Below, one piece after another: positions 34,170 to 42,518 of a stretch of 64,000 nt of DNA (positions are counted from its first letter, which is position 1; every line of letters starts with the position of its first letter). Position numbers and translations under genes: made by a program. A model generated the notes under the pieces. It searched no databases and was not told the origin of the DNA. It saw nothing but the letters and a program-made list of their open reading frames with translations. This DNA comes from Streptomyces griseofuscus (lineage in GTDB: Bacteria > Actinomycetota > Actinomycetes > Streptomycetales > Streptomycetaceae). The stretch lies in assembly GCF_014673495.1 (NCBI RefSeq), contig NZ_CP051009.1, positions 1 through 64,000 of the forward strand, written 5' to 3'.

Positions 34170-34351
34170 GGCCGCGAGCCTAGGGCTCGGGCTGCAAATC
34201 GCATGTATACGCGGATGTTGAAAACGCGTGAATGGCGGTGCGTACGAGCTTGGACAAGCCGCTGTGATGGTTCGTTCCGCCTGGCCCGAGTGTGATGGCC
34301 CTCACGAGATCATCAGCCGACGGGAGGGGCGCCATGGCACGCGAGGTGCTG

Positions 34352-35143
34352 TCAACGGTCGTCGTCACCATCTCCGTCGTCATCAGCGAGGCGAGCACTC
34401 GCGTGGCGGCGGATGGAGTAGCCGATCTCGAATTCCTCGGCGCTCATCCTCGTGTCGTTCAGCTCGACAACCTCGCCGTTGGGGCTGGTCGTGACTCGCA
34501 CGACGCGCAGGAGCGGAACGCCAACGTCGGCTGGGAGGTTCAATGCCTCCGCCTCTTCAGGCGAAGGCATGCGGGCGGAGACACCTTCGCTCCAGCGGAG
34601 CGGGCGGTGGCCCATCTCCTCCAGGCGGTCATAGATGCCACCGGGCCCTGTGTCGGCCTCCGCGAGTCGAGTTCCTCGAGCGAGGTCGGCCGGCAGGTAA
34701 CTGGTGGCCAGCTGCTTCGGCTTCCTGCTTTCGGGATCGCCCATCACGCGGTCGCGAACGAGGACTTCGGATCCGGTGGCGAGACCCATGAGGGCAGCAA
34801 GGTCGACCGGCACGACGCCCCAACGCAGAGTGGGAGGCTCCAAGGCAACCCACGGTTGGGCAGTCGGGTCGAAGTAGTAGCCGATCTCATCGCGGAAGAC
34901 CTGGCGGGACCGGGTGATGCGCCGCTTCTCAGGCCGCTCCCGCACGATGGTCCCTCTGCGGCGTACAGCGACCACCAGGCCCTCTTGCTCCAGAAGCGAG
35001 ATGGCGCTTCGCACGGTCTGGTAGCCAGCGCCGTACTGGGCTTGGAGCTCGGTGAGCATCGGCAGCTTGTCGCCCGGCATGTATCGCCCCTCGCCGATCT
35101 GCTGTCGCAGGTCAGCAGCGATGTCGCGATACGAGACGGGCAT
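34352..35143 (-). CDS. GntR-family regulator (UTRA type)
   Basis: A 263-residue regulator. The winged helix at about residues 5-70 contains DIAADLRQQIGEGRYMPGDK and LQAQYGAGYQTVRSAISLLE. A C-terminal UTRA domain of about 150 residues ends with VVELNDTRMSAEEFEIGY. The ATG with GAAAGGTGG upstream is preferred over a GTG three codons earlier. Operator-like repeats sit directly upstream. It probably responds to a metabolite of the neighbouring enzyme cassette; the ligand is unknown. Confidence 0.88.
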   Translation of the reverse strand: MPVSYRDIAADLRQQIGEGRYMPGDKLPMLTELQAQYGAGYQTVRSAISLLEQEGLVVAVRRRGTIVRERPEKRRITRSRQVFRDEIGYYFDPTAQPWVALEPPTLRWGVVPVDLAALMGLATGSEVLVRDRVMGDPESRKPKQLATSYLPADLARGTRLAEADTGPGGIYDRLEEMGHRPLRWSEGVSARMPSPEEAEALNLPADVGVPLLRVVRVTTSPNGEVVELNDTRMSAEEFEIGYSIRRHASARLADDDGDGDDDR

Positions 35144-35180
35144 CGGAGCCACCTTTCAGAGTGCTGCGCGGATCTGATTC

Positions 35181-35296
35181 TAGGGCTAGCTCTATCAGGC
35201 AGCGATGTGCGAGCACAACCGATCGACACGAATAGAGCTATCGCTATTGACTCCGTAGCCCGGCATGGTCTCTACTAGGCGATAGCGATAGCCCTA
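35181..35296. promoter_or_regulatory. GntR operator-like repeats
   Basis: Three related sequences: TAGGGCTAGCTCTATC (35181-35196), TAGAGCTATCGCTATTGA (35233-35250) and, on the opposite strand, TAGGGCTATCGCTATCGCC (35278-35296). They share AGCTATCGCTAT or a close variant and lie upstream of the GntR gene, consistent with autoregulation. Confidence 0.65.
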
Positions 35297-35540
35297 ACGC
35301 TCCGTTGAGCAGGGGTTACCGCTCCTCGGTACCACCGCAGTAGTCGTCCGCCCCTCGGGGCGGCCGGGGTTGAGAGCACCATCGAACTCCCCCGGAGCCT
35401 GACGGCCGCGACCACTGTGTGCACGTCGCAGCGCTGTGCGCTGTCTGTCCTGCGGGACGCCGGCCTCGTGCCGTGCGGCCCGGAGGGCGGAGAGAGCATC
35501 GCGGCCCGCGCCCCCGCCGCTCCGTTCGTGAGGAGTTCAG
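35297..35540. other. Leader region of the rightward block
   Basis: No gene is supported. With the operator repeats at 35181-35296, it separates the leftward GntR gene from the first gene of the long rightward block, so promoters in both directions are expected here. Confidence 0.45.
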
Positions 35541-36146
35541 ATGTCTGTTTCAACCCTTGAGCGCACCGCCCGTCCCCGCCGGAGCCGGACCCGCTCCCGC
35601 ACCGTCAACGCCCGCCCGGCGCTGGTCCTGTCCGCCCTCAAGCCCCACCAGTACGACCTGCGCCCCGCCTGCGCCTCGCTGATCTGCCCCGACTGCCAGA
35701 CGTGGGTGCCGATCACCGGCCTCCAGACCAAGCAGCCCAAGGTCGTGCCGCACGACACCGGCCGCGCGGGCAAGGACCCGGCCGTCCGGTGCCGTCTGGG
35801 CAGCAACCGCCTGGTCACGGTCGACGTCACGGTCCGGCAGTGGGAGGAACGCCTGACGGACGGCAACTCGCAGACCGTTCACCGCCGCCGGACCACCGTG
35901 CGGCGCAAACCCAAGGTCGCGGTCGCCCCGGCCATCAGCCAGATCGCCGCACAGCAGAAGCCGGCGGCCGACGAGCCCGGCGACGGCCGGCCCCTGTGGC
36001 TGCTGCGCAAGGAACAGTGGGCGGCGACCGAGTCCGCGGTCCGCGACGCCGACACCCGCCGCGCGCAGCTGCCCGCCGGTGCCGCGCCGCTCGGTGCGCC
36101 GCCGGTTCCGCGCACGACGCTGCACCCCGAGCGCCGCACGAGCTGA
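35541..36146 (+). CDS. Plasmid hypothetical protein with Cys pair
   Basis: A 201-residue basic protein. The N-terminal tail is Arg/Thr-rich. A central CPDC (about residue 51) within CASLICPDCQTWVPITGLQT is followed by CRLGSNRLV, which suggests a small zinc ribbon. The C-terminal half has coiled and Pro/Ala-rich segments. AGGAG lies before the ATG. Proteins of this type occur in Streptomyces mobile elements; function unknown. Confidence 0.7.
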   Translation: MSVSTLERTARPRRSRTRSRTVNARPALVLSALKPHQYDLRPACASLICPDCQTWVPITGLQTKQPKVVPHDTGRAGKDPAVRCRLGSNRLVTVDVTVRQWEERLTDGNSQTVHRRRTTVRRKPKVAVAPAISQIAAQQKPAADEPGDGRPLWLLRKEQWAATESAVRDADTRRAQLPAGAAPLGAPPVPRTTLHPERRTS

Positions 36147-36164
36147 CCCGCTCCGGACGAACGA

Positions 36165-36211
36165 CCACGGCCCCGGCCGCCCCGTTGATGTGGGAGCGGC
36201 CGGGGCCGTGG
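36165..36211 (+). terminator. Hairpin after the Cys-pair protein gene
   Basis: Perfect 16-bp arms (36165-36180 and 36196-36211) with a 15-base loop. Confidence 0.75.
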
Positions 36212-36236
36212 CTGCTCGTACGACAGCCAAAACGAT

Positions 36237-36271
36237 GACAGCCCCGGCGATTTGAGACCCCCGGGGCTGTC
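36237..36271 (+). promoter_or_regulatory. Leader hairpin before small ORF pair
   Basis: 11-bp arms (36237-36247 and 36261-36271), then CCAGGACCTGTTGGGAGGCC leading to the ATG at 36294. A closely similar hairpin-plus-leader precedes whiB at 36584-36641. It may be a terminator/attenuator or a conserved 5' leader. Confidence 0.55.
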
Positions 36272-36293
36272 CAGGACCTGTTGGGAGGCCCTG

Positions 36294-36383
36294 ATGCGAA
36301 ACAGCATCGCACGCCCGCTCGGCACCACCGACTCCGACCCGGACATGGACGAGGCCCTGCGCCGGGCGAGGGGCGGCAAGTGA
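36294..36383 (+). CDS. 29-residue small protein
   Basis: MRNSIARPLGTTDSDPDMDE then ALRRARGGK. GGGAGG lies 7 bases before the ATG. The stop overlaps the next start (TGATG). Function unknown. Confidence 0.5.
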   Translation: MRNSIARPLGTTDSDPDMDEALRRARGGK

Positions 36384-36478
36384 TGAATGCGATCACGAGC
36401 CTGACCGACGCGGAGCGCGAAGACCTGTCGAAGAAGAACAGCGAGCAGAACAAGCGGAGCGAGCAGAACCGCCGCTGA
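36383..36478 (+). CDS. 31-residue small protein
   Basis: MNAITSLTDAEREDLSKKNS then a polar, charged tail (EQNKRSEQNRR). Translation is coupled to the preceding small ORF by a one-base overlap. Function unknown. Confidence 0.5.
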   Translation: MNAITSLTDAEREDLSKKNSEQNKRSEQNRR

Positions 36479-36583
36479 CCGATCTCCCGGCATTGCCCGT
36501 CGTCCCCGCGCCTCCACGGGCGGGGCCGGCGGAGAGCGTCGGGAGCTCACCCCCGCTCCGGCCGTCCGGCCGCCACAACGCAA

Positions 36584-36611
36584 CAGCCCCGGGGAGGCCA
36601 CCCCGGGGCTG
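36584..36611 (+). promoter_or_regulatory. Leader hairpin before whiB
   Basis: 11-bp arms (36584-36594 and 36601-36611), 6-base loop, followed by GGACCTTCTGGGAGGCCCGATG. It is nearly the same hairpin and leader as at 36237-36293. Confidence 0.55.
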
Positions 36612-36641
36612 CTTCTTGCACTGGACCTTCTGGGAGGCCCG

Positions 36642-36953
36642 ATGAATCGCCCCACCATCGTACGCACCAGCTACGCCCCCTCCGCCGACCTGCCGGTCAA
36701 CACCAACTGGCGCGAGGACGGCGCCTGCACGCGGGAGGACCCCGAGCTGTTCTTCCCCATCGGCAACACCGGCCCGGCGCTCTTGCAGATCGAGGAAGCC
36801 AAGTCGGTGTGCCGCAGGTGCCCCGTGCTGGAGCGCTGCGCCTCCTGGGCGCTGGAGACGGGCGAGGCCCACGGCGTCTGGGGCGGGATGAGCGAGGACG
36901 ACCGGCGCCGCATCAAGCGCCGCGCCGCCCGCAACCGCGCCAAGGCTGCTTGA
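36642..36953 (+). CDS. WhiB-family iron-sulfur regulator
   Basis: A 103-residue Wbl protein. Four cysteines bind a [4Fe-4S] cluster: the first in REDGACTRED (about residue 29), then VCRRCPVLERCASWAL with the CxxC...C pattern. The G[V/I]WGG turn (HGVWGGMSEDD) and a basic C-terminal tail (RRIKRRAARNR) are present. Such proteins work with the main sigma factor. As the first regulator of the rightward block it may control transfer genes. Confidence 0.93.
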   Translation: MNRPTIVRTSYAPSADLPVNTNWREDGACTREDPELFFPIGNTGPALLQIEEAKSVCRRCPVLERCASWALETGEAHGVWGGMSEDDRRRIKRRAARNRAKAA

Positions 36954-37062
36954 TCCGTTCTGGCGGCTGCCTGATCCGCCCGCACCGACCGCTGCACCAC
37001 GGCGGCCAGCACGGGCGGTGAAGGGGAGCCGGACAGCCCGGACCACAGTCGAGGGAGGCCAC

Positions 37063-37422
37063 ATGGCCACGACGATGACCCCGCTCCAGCCCGGCACGGA
37101 AGCCGCCGCCCAGGCCGCCGCCTTCGCGATCTTCGGCAGCGACATCCCGCCGATCGGGCCGGAGGACTACAGCGGCAGCTGGCGCACCGCCCTCCACGTC
37201 ATCGCGGAGGAGTGGGTGGGCGAGGGCCGCTTCGAGCGGCACGCCGCCCGCACCGCGACCGCGCTCAACGAGCTGTTCGCCACGCAGAGGCTGTACGGCG
37301 TCGGCTCGCCCGAGACGCGCGCCGACAGCGACAGGCTCCAGCCGCTGATCGACCGGTGCCGCCACTTCGGCATCACCACCGCCGACCTCATCCGGCACGG
37401 CGCGCAGTTCCCCGAGAGCTGA
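37063..37422 (+). CDS. Hypothetical 119-residue protein
   Basis: A compact, mostly helical protein (TAATALNELFATQRLYGVGS, PLIDRCRHFGITTADLIRHG) with GAGGGAGG before the ATG. Unknown family. It lies between whiB and the DUF2637 gene. Confidence 0.65.
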   Translation: MATTMTPLQPGTEAAAQAAAFAIFGSDIPPIGPEDYSGSWRTALHVIAEEWVGEGRFERHAARTATALNELFATQRLYGVGSPETRADSDRLQPLIDRCRHFGITTADLIRHGAQFPES

Positions 37423-37453
37423 CTTCGCGCCCGCCCGGCGGGAGCAGCACCCA

Positions 37454-37800
37454 GTTTCGAGCCCGCCCCGTGACGCTTCGCGAGACCGGCCGCCCACCCC
37501 TCGGGCCGCCGGCCTTTTCGTGCGCGCGGAGCGGGTAGAGCCGGTGCCAGTTTCGTGATCACACGCCCGCACCGACCGCCGCTTCGGGAACGCGCCGCCG
37601 CGTTTCGGGAGCAGCCCCCGCCGTTTCGCGCACACCTGAACGACCCCCTCCGGAGGCCCCCATGACGATCACCGACTGGCCGCGCACCGCGGCTGAACCC
37701 GACCCCGAGACGGATGCACCGGCCGCCGTTTCGGGAACGCCCCAGCTGGTTTCGCGGACGCCCGGCACCGTTTCGGAGACGCCGGAGTTCGTTTCGGAGA
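37454..37800 (+). repeat. 21-bp-period GTTTCG repeats
   Basis: The motif G-Y-TTCG-N-G-N-A-C recurs at 37454, 37475, 37550, 37581, 37602, 37623, 37728, 37749, 37770 and 37791. Exact 21-base steps occur within three groups, and 105 bases (5 x 21) separate 37623 from 37728. The first six lie in non-coding DNA; the last four are inside the DUF2637 gene. The reverse complement CCGAAACG recurs with the same 21-base period at 38971-39160. Confidence 0.7.
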
Positions 37801-39383
37801 CGGAAAGCGGAACCGGAACGGACACCTCCACGGCGAAGCTGACCGGCACCCAGAAGTGGACGACCGGAGCGATCGTCATCGCCGCGCTCGCCCTCGCGGG
37901 CATCGGCCTGTACCTGTCCTTCGAGCACGTCGCGGAGTTCGCCTTCAAGGAGCTCCGCTTCGGCTCGCTGGGCAAGGGCCAGTTGTTCGCCGTCGGCGTC
38001 GACGTCGGCATCATGGTGATGATCGCGGTCGACCTGCTGATGGCCTGGCTCAAGCGCCCCATCAGCTGGATCCGCTACCCGGTGTGGCTGCTGACCGCCG
38101 CGACCGTCGTCCTCAACGCCGCCTCCGGCGCCCCGGAGGGCGCCTGGAAGCTGCTGGACTACGTCGCGGCTGGCGCCCACGGCGTCGTGCCGGTCCTCTT
38201 CATCACCGTGGTGGAGTTGGGTCGTGACGCCATCGACCGCGTTGTCCGCCCTGAGCAGGCCGAACGGGACTCCATCCCGTTGCTGCGGTGGGTCCTGGCG
38301 CCGGTGGCCACGGCCCGGATCTTCCGCCGGATGCGGCTGTGGGGCGTCACCTCCTACCCGGAGATGATCCGCCGCGACCAGCAGCTCATCGCGTACGAGC
38401 AGTGGCTCAAGCGCAAGTACAAGGGCGACATCTCCCAGGCCAGCGAGGACGAACTGCTGCCGATGAAGATGGCGCCCTACGGCTACACCGTCGACCAGGC
38501 CCTGGCCATGCCCGATGAGCAGGAACAGGCAGCCCAGGAGCGTGCGGAGGAAGCCGAGCGCCGACGCCTGGACGCGGAGACGCGCAGCGAGGTCGCCAAG
38601 GCGGAGTCCGAAGCCGAGCGGCTGCGCGCCAAGGGCAAGGTCGAGGCGGTCCGCGCGGAGGTCGACGGTCAGACCGGTCAGGCCCGTGCACATGCCCGAG
38701 CCCAGGTCAGCGCCGCAGAGCGGGCCGCGGCACTGGAGCAGGAGGCGCTGGACCAGGCCGTCATCGCCGAAGCCCGAGCCCGTGAGGCGGAGGCGGAGCG
38801 CAAGGAGGCCCAGGAGCGCGAGGCCAAGGCCGAAGCGGACCTGCGCGCAGCCGAGCTGGAGCGCCAGGCAGCCGAGAAGCGGAAGGAAGCGGCGGAGGCC
38901 GACCGGGTCGCCGCGGCGGAGGCTCAGGCGATCGAGACCCAGAAGGTCGCCGAAGCCCGCGAGGCTGCTGCCGAAGCGAATCGGCGTGCTGCCGAAACGG
39001 AGAGGACTGCTGCCGAAACGCGGCGGGCCACTGCCGAAGCCGACCGCAAGAAGGCGGAGGAGGAGCGCCTCGCGAAGGTCGCTCTCGCTGATGCCGCGCG
39101 TGCCGAGAAGGAAGCCGCCGAAGCCGAGCGGGCTGCTGCCGAAACGCGGCGGGCCGCTGCCGAAATCGAGCAGCGCGCGGTCGAAGCCGAGGACGTCGCG
39201 AAGCTCAAGCCGCGCGAGCGGGCGGTCCGCCGGGTCGCCCGGATGATCTTCGCGGCCGGCGGCGACGCCGACCGGCTGCCGCTGGCCGACATCCAGCACG
39301 AGCTGGCGGTCACCTCGCCCGGCACCGCCTCGGAGTACCGCCAGGAGGCAGCCGAGCTGCTCGCCGGCGGCTACCGCCCCTGA
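37662..39383 (+). CDS. DUF2637 spread-type membrane protein with long coiled coil
   Basis: A 573-residue protein. A short disordered N-terminus has repeated VSxTP units. The DUF2637 domain at about 55-175 contains four membrane helices (TGAIVIAALALAGIGLYLSF, LFAVGVDVGIMVMIAVDLLM, VWLLTAATVVLNAASG, GVVPVLFITVVEL). A cytosolic segment (about 200-275) is followed by a continuous Ala/Glu/Arg coiled coil with exact 7-residue repeats (about 280-510). A C-terminal winged-helix-like segment (RRVARMIFAAGGDADRLPLA) closes it. DUF2637 proteins resemble the Spd proteins of Streptomyces plasmid spread. Confidence 0.82.
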   Translation: MTITDWPRTAAEPDPETDAPAAVSGTPQLVSRTPGTVSETPEFVSETESGTGTDTSTAKLTGTQKWTTGAIVIAALALAGIGLYLSFEHVAEFAFKELRFGSLGKGQLFAVGVDVGIMVMIAVDLLMAWLKRPISWIRYPVWLLTAATVVLNAASGAPEGAWKLLDYVAAGAHGVVPVLFITVVELGRDAIDRVVRPEQAERDSIPLLRWVLAPVATARIFRRMRLWGVTSYPEMIRRDQQLIAYEQWLKRKYKGDISQASEDELLPMKMAPYGYTVDQALAMPDEQEQAAQERAEEAERRRLDAETRSEVAKAESEAERLRAKGKVEAVRAEVDGQTGQARAHARAQVSAAERAAALEQEALDQAVIAEARAREAEAERKEAQEREAKAEADLRAAELERQAAEKRKEAAEADRVAAAEAQAIETQKVAEAREAAAEANRRAAETERTAAETRRATAEADRKKAEEERLAKVALADAARAEKEAAEAERAAAETRRAAAEIEQRAVEAEDVAKLKPRERAVRRVARMIFAAGGDADRLPLADIQHELAVTSPGTASEYRQEAAELLAGGYRP

Positions 39384-39406
39384 TCCACCGTCCGGCACAC
39401 ACCAGT

Positions 39407-39439
39407 GAGGGCCAGCCCATCGCAACTGGGCTGGCCCTC
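39407..39439 (+). terminator. Hairpin after the DUF2637 gene
   Basis: Perfect 13-bp arms (39407-39419 and 39427-39439), 7-base loop. Confidence 0.75.
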
Positions 39440-39506
39440 GCTGCGACTGCCGGAAGCAGTCAACAGCCCCCCGAGTACAGCAGATCCGACCCCCACGGAG
39501 GACCCC

Positions 39507-39998
39507 GTGAGCACCGAAGACAAGCCCTTCTTCGACGACCCGAACGCGGCGCTGCGCGAGATCGCGCAGAACCCCGCCGCCTACGCGCACTACCTCGCGG
39601 ACTTCAACCGGGTCGTGCTGGACATGCAGGCCAAGCTGGAGATCCTCCAGCGTGAGACCCGCGTGCACTGCCGCGGGACCCGTGTGGAAGGCGACAAGAT
39701 GGGCCAGGCTTTCCTGCGCTCTTTCCCGGTGGAAAAGTCCCTGAACGACATTCTCAAGAACCTCAAGAGCATTAGTTCGGGACTGGAAAAGAGCGCTCAT
39801 AAGCGCCACGCCCACGACGAAAAGGTGAAGGAGGTCAAGAGGCAGCGAAAGGAAAAGGAGCAGATCAAGGCGCGTAAGGACAACCCGCCGCTTCAGGCCG
39901 CCCCGGAAAGTTCGGGGCAGCAGGGTGTGCAGAGCCCCAATATGGGCTATGGTGGTCCCACGTCGATTTACAACCTGGACCGCAGGGAGTCGGCGTGA
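39507..39998 (+). CDS. Helical hypothetical protein
   Basis: A 163-residue charged helical protein (FNRVVLDMQAKLEILQRETR, KSLNDILKNLKSISSGLEKS) with a basic tail. The GTG start has GGAGGA upstream. Its second half uses more A/T at third positions than the neighbours, as does the next gene. It overlaps the next gene by 4 bases. Unknown family, probably part of the transfer set. Confidence 0.7.
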   Translation: MSTEDKPFFDDPNAALREIAQNPAAYAHYLADFNRVVLDMQAKLEILQRETRVHCRGTRVEGDKMGQAFLRSFPVEKSLNDILKNLKSISSGLEKSAHKRHAHDEKVKEVKRQRKEKEQIKARKDNPPLQAAPESSGQQGVQSPNMGYGGPTSIYNLDRRESA

Positions 39999-40231
39999 GT
40001 GCCGGTCGCCCGCTCACGAAAGCCGAGCGGAAGAAATTCAACCGTGCAGAACATGAGCGGAAAATCAAGCAGGATCTGATCGCTCAGCACGGAAATGACC
40101 TCGGCACCTTTTACTACTGGCTTCGGATCACGAATATCCGGGGCACGCAGGCTTATCGCGACGGAAACACGGACTTCATCCGCGAGGTCGCGCTCGCCCT
40201 GCACAACGTCTACAGCCGTCACGGCAGCTAG
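39995..40231 (+). CDS. Small basic hypothetical protein
   Basis: A 78-residue protein with a basic first half (SAGRPLTKAERKKFNRAEHE) and a C-terminal helix (NTDFIREVALALHNVYSRHG). The GTG start overlaps the upstream stop (GTGA). Lower GC than the rest of the block. Unknown. Confidence 0.65.
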   Translation: MSAGRPLTKAERKKFNRAEHERKIKQDLIAQHGNDLGTFYYWLRITNIRGTQAYRDGNTDFIREVALALHNVYSRHGS

Positions 40232-40247
40232 CTCCCCGCGTCCCGCA

Positions 40248-40284
40248 CGAAGGGCCGCTCCCGATCGCCGGGGGCGGCCCTTCG
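40248..40284 (+). terminator. Hairpin
   Basis: 11-bp arms (40248-40258 and 40274-40284) with a 15-base loop, just after the small basic protein gene. Confidence 0.65.
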
Positions 40285-40383
40285 GCGATCCCAACGCGTG
40301 CCGCGCGTGTCGCGTGCCACGCGTGCCGCGCACGCGCGTACGCGAGGCCGGTGCCGACTGTCAAGCCCAGGAGGAGGGGTCGC

Positions 40384-42501
40384 GTGTCCGACGACACCGA
40401 CAGCAACGTGATCAGCCTCCCCACCCGGGGCAGTGATTCCGGAGGAATGCCGGACGCTCCCGATGGCGGGGATCTCTTTTATTCCGAACCGTCTGACAGC
40501 GGCTCGGGCGGCGTTGTTCCCCCGGAGTCACCGGAGGAGACGACAATGGAACTTCCGCCTATTCGCGGGCCTATTTCTCCGGAAACTGCTTTGCGGGAAA
40601 CGGGAATGCCTGCCGCGCCGGATTCCGGCGACGGAGAATATGAGGAAGGTGAATATGTCCAGCCTCGTTCCCTCGCCGATCGGCTCGGTGACTGGCTGGA
40701 ACTGCGGATCGAGATGGCGCGGGAGCGGCACGCCTCCGAAGCGCCGTTCCGCGAGGCGGAAATAGCGCGAAAGGCCGCGCTTCTGGAAGCCCGCACCGCC
40801 CAGGAAACCGCGATGATGGAGCAGAACGCCAAGCTCCACACCGCGCAGATGAAGGCGAAAACCGACAAGGCGGCGGCGCGCGGCAAGGCCGACGCGGCGC
40901 GGTCCTCCAGCTCCGGCATGGGCGCCGACAAGGGCGGCCGCTCGAAGGCCGGCGGCGGGGGCGGCTCACGCGGAGGCGGCGGCAACTCCGGCGGCTCAGG
41001 CCGGGGCGGTACCGGCGGCGGCCGGGGCTCGGGAACGAACGGGTCCGGCACTGGTCGCGGTTCCGGGAGCGGCAACTCCCCCAAGGGCACCGGGAAGGGC
41101 TCTGATCGCTCCGCTGGCAGCCGTGGGGGCGCCTCGAAGGGCAATGAGCCATCCGGGGGCCCGAAAGGCCGCCAGAACGGCTCTGGAGGCTCCGGGGCGG
41201 GCAAGTCCGGCACGGGCAAGGGAAGTTCGGGTGGCTCGGGTTCCGGCAAGGGCGGCTCGAAGGGCGACGGCGGCAGGACGCAGAACTCGCCGGCCTCAAG
41301 CCCCCGGGCCGAACGGGCCCGCGGCCGCCAGGACCGCGCCGCCGCCCGCCAGGCCGCCCGGCAGCAGCGGCGCAGCGCCGACCAAGCCGCCAGCCTCGCC
41401 GACCGCAGCAAGGACCGCGACCAGGAGCGCGCCGACCGGCAGGCGCAACGGGAGCAGCGCCGCGCGGCGAAAGCCGAGCGAAAGGCCACGAGGAAGGCGA
41501 AGCGGGACGCCGCCAAGGCCGCCGACGACCGCACCACCCTCGGTGAGGCCGTGGCGGAGTCAGCGCAGCGCCGCTGGGACAAGCGCCGCGCAGCCGACAA
41601 GGCCGCAAAGGACGACAAATCCAAGGACTCCGAGGCCAACACCAAGAAGATGCCCAAGGACGGCCCTGAAACGGCCGCTGACGGCCCGAAGGACGGCTCC
41701 GCCACCAAGGAGCCGGGCGACGACAAGAAGAGCGGCGAGAAGCCGTCTGACGGCTCCGGCGACAAGGAAGCGAAGGACGGCACCGGGACGGACGACGGCC
41801 GCAAGGCCGACGAGGCCACCACCCCGCCCGAACCGGAGGAGCCCGCAACGCTTCGGCCCGAGGACCTTGGCGTCACGGTGGACCGCCCCGACGGGCCGCC
41901 CCGGTCCACGACGACCGAGGCGGCTGAGGACGACATCCCGGACGCGGTCATCGTCGACGACCCATCCGACCCCTTCGGAGCCACCGTCACCAACACGGCG
42001 AGCCTCCCGCGGGCCCCCGAGCCCCACACCCAGCGCCCCGGCACCACCCGACCCACCGCACAGGAGGACTCCATGGCATCGGAGGTCAGCAGGCCCACGT
42101 CGGCCCAGGCCGGCATGGCGGCCAAGCACCGCACCGACATCACCTTCGGCGAGTACCTGACGGAGATCGTGAACATCGCGATCGACGCCGCACTCGACAA
42201 GGAGCGCGCTCAGGAGATGGCCGTCGCGCTCGGCAAGGTCTCGGACTCCTTGAGGGACATGGCTGCCGACCTGACCAGTGACCACAACATCGCCACCGCG
42301 GTCGTCGACCAGATCACGGACCTCGCCGACGCTGCGTACCGCATGCGGCAGTTCGCCGAACGGTGCGCCACCGAGTGCGAGGTCGCCTCCGAGGCCGCCC
42401 GACTCGCCGCCATGGCGGTCGGCCGGACATACGGCGAGGACATCCAGGCCATGGACGACGCGGGCCTGGCCCAGGCCTCGGCCGCTGCTCACCACAACTA
42501 G
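40384..42501 (+). CDS. Large low-complexity transfer-block protein
   Basis: A 705-residue protein (GTG start, GAGGAGGGG upstream). Acidic N-terminus (1-95); a helical segment (about 95-165, RLGDWLELRIEMARERHASE); a Gly/Ser/Lys-rich disordered stretch (about 175-310); a Lys/Arg/Ala/Glu coiled region (about 310-430); an acidic Pro/Thr linker (about 430-580). A folded helical C-terminal domain (about 590-705) contains FGEYLTEIVNIAIDAALDKE and QFAERCATECEVASEAARLA. No enzymatic motif. It sits between spread-type and translocase genes, so a scaffold or DNA/protein tether in transfer is inferred. Confidence 0.7.
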   Translation: MSDDTDSNVISLPTRGSDSGGMPDAPDGGDLFYSEPSDSGSGGVVPPESPEETTMELPPIRGPISPETALRETGMPAAPDSGDGEYEEGEYVQPRSLADRLGDWLELRIEMARERHASEAPFREAEIARKAALLEARTAQETAMMEQNAKLHTAQMKAKTDKAAARGKADAARSSSSGMGADKGGRSKAGGGGGSRGGGGNSGGSGRGGTGGGRGSGTNGSGTGRGSGSGNSPKGTGKGSDRSAGSRGGASKGNEPSGGPKGRQNGSGGSGAGKSGTGKGSSGGSGSGKGGSKGDGGRTQNSPASSPRAERARGRQDRAAARQAARQQRRSADQAASLADRSKDRDQERADRQAQREQRRAAKAERKATRKAKRDAAKAADDRTTLGEAVAESAQRRWDKRRAADKAAKDDKSKDSEANTKKMPKDGPETAADGPKDGSATKEPGDDKKSGEKPSDGSGDKEAKDGTGTDDGRKADEATTPPEPEEPATLRPEDLGVTVDRPDGPPRSTTTEAAEDDIPDAVIVDDPSDPFGATVTNTASLPRAPEPHTQRPGTTRPTAQEDSMASEVSRPTSAQAGMAAKHRTDITFGEYLTEIVNIAIDAALDKERAQEMAVALGKVSDSLRDMAADLTSDHNIATAVVDQITDLADAAYRMRQFAERCATECEVASEAARLAAMAVGRTYGEDIQAMDDAGLAQASAAAHHN

Positions 42502-42518
42502 GAACTGGAGGTTCGCTG

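Noticed and set aside
37454..37800. CRISPR array
   Set aside because: The repeats are only about 11 bp, contiguous in 21-bp phase, partly coding, and have no spacers of normal length or cas genes nearby.
37167..39815. 882-codon minus-strand frame opposite the DUF2637 gene
   Set aside because: Its apparent Leu/Gly/Arg repeats are the mirror of the plus-strand coiled coil. The plus-strand frame has membrane helices, a start site and correct codon bias.
40479..42200. 573-codon minus-strand Ser/Pro-rich frame
   Set aside because: Mirror image of the low-complexity plus-strand protein; no ribosome-binding site.
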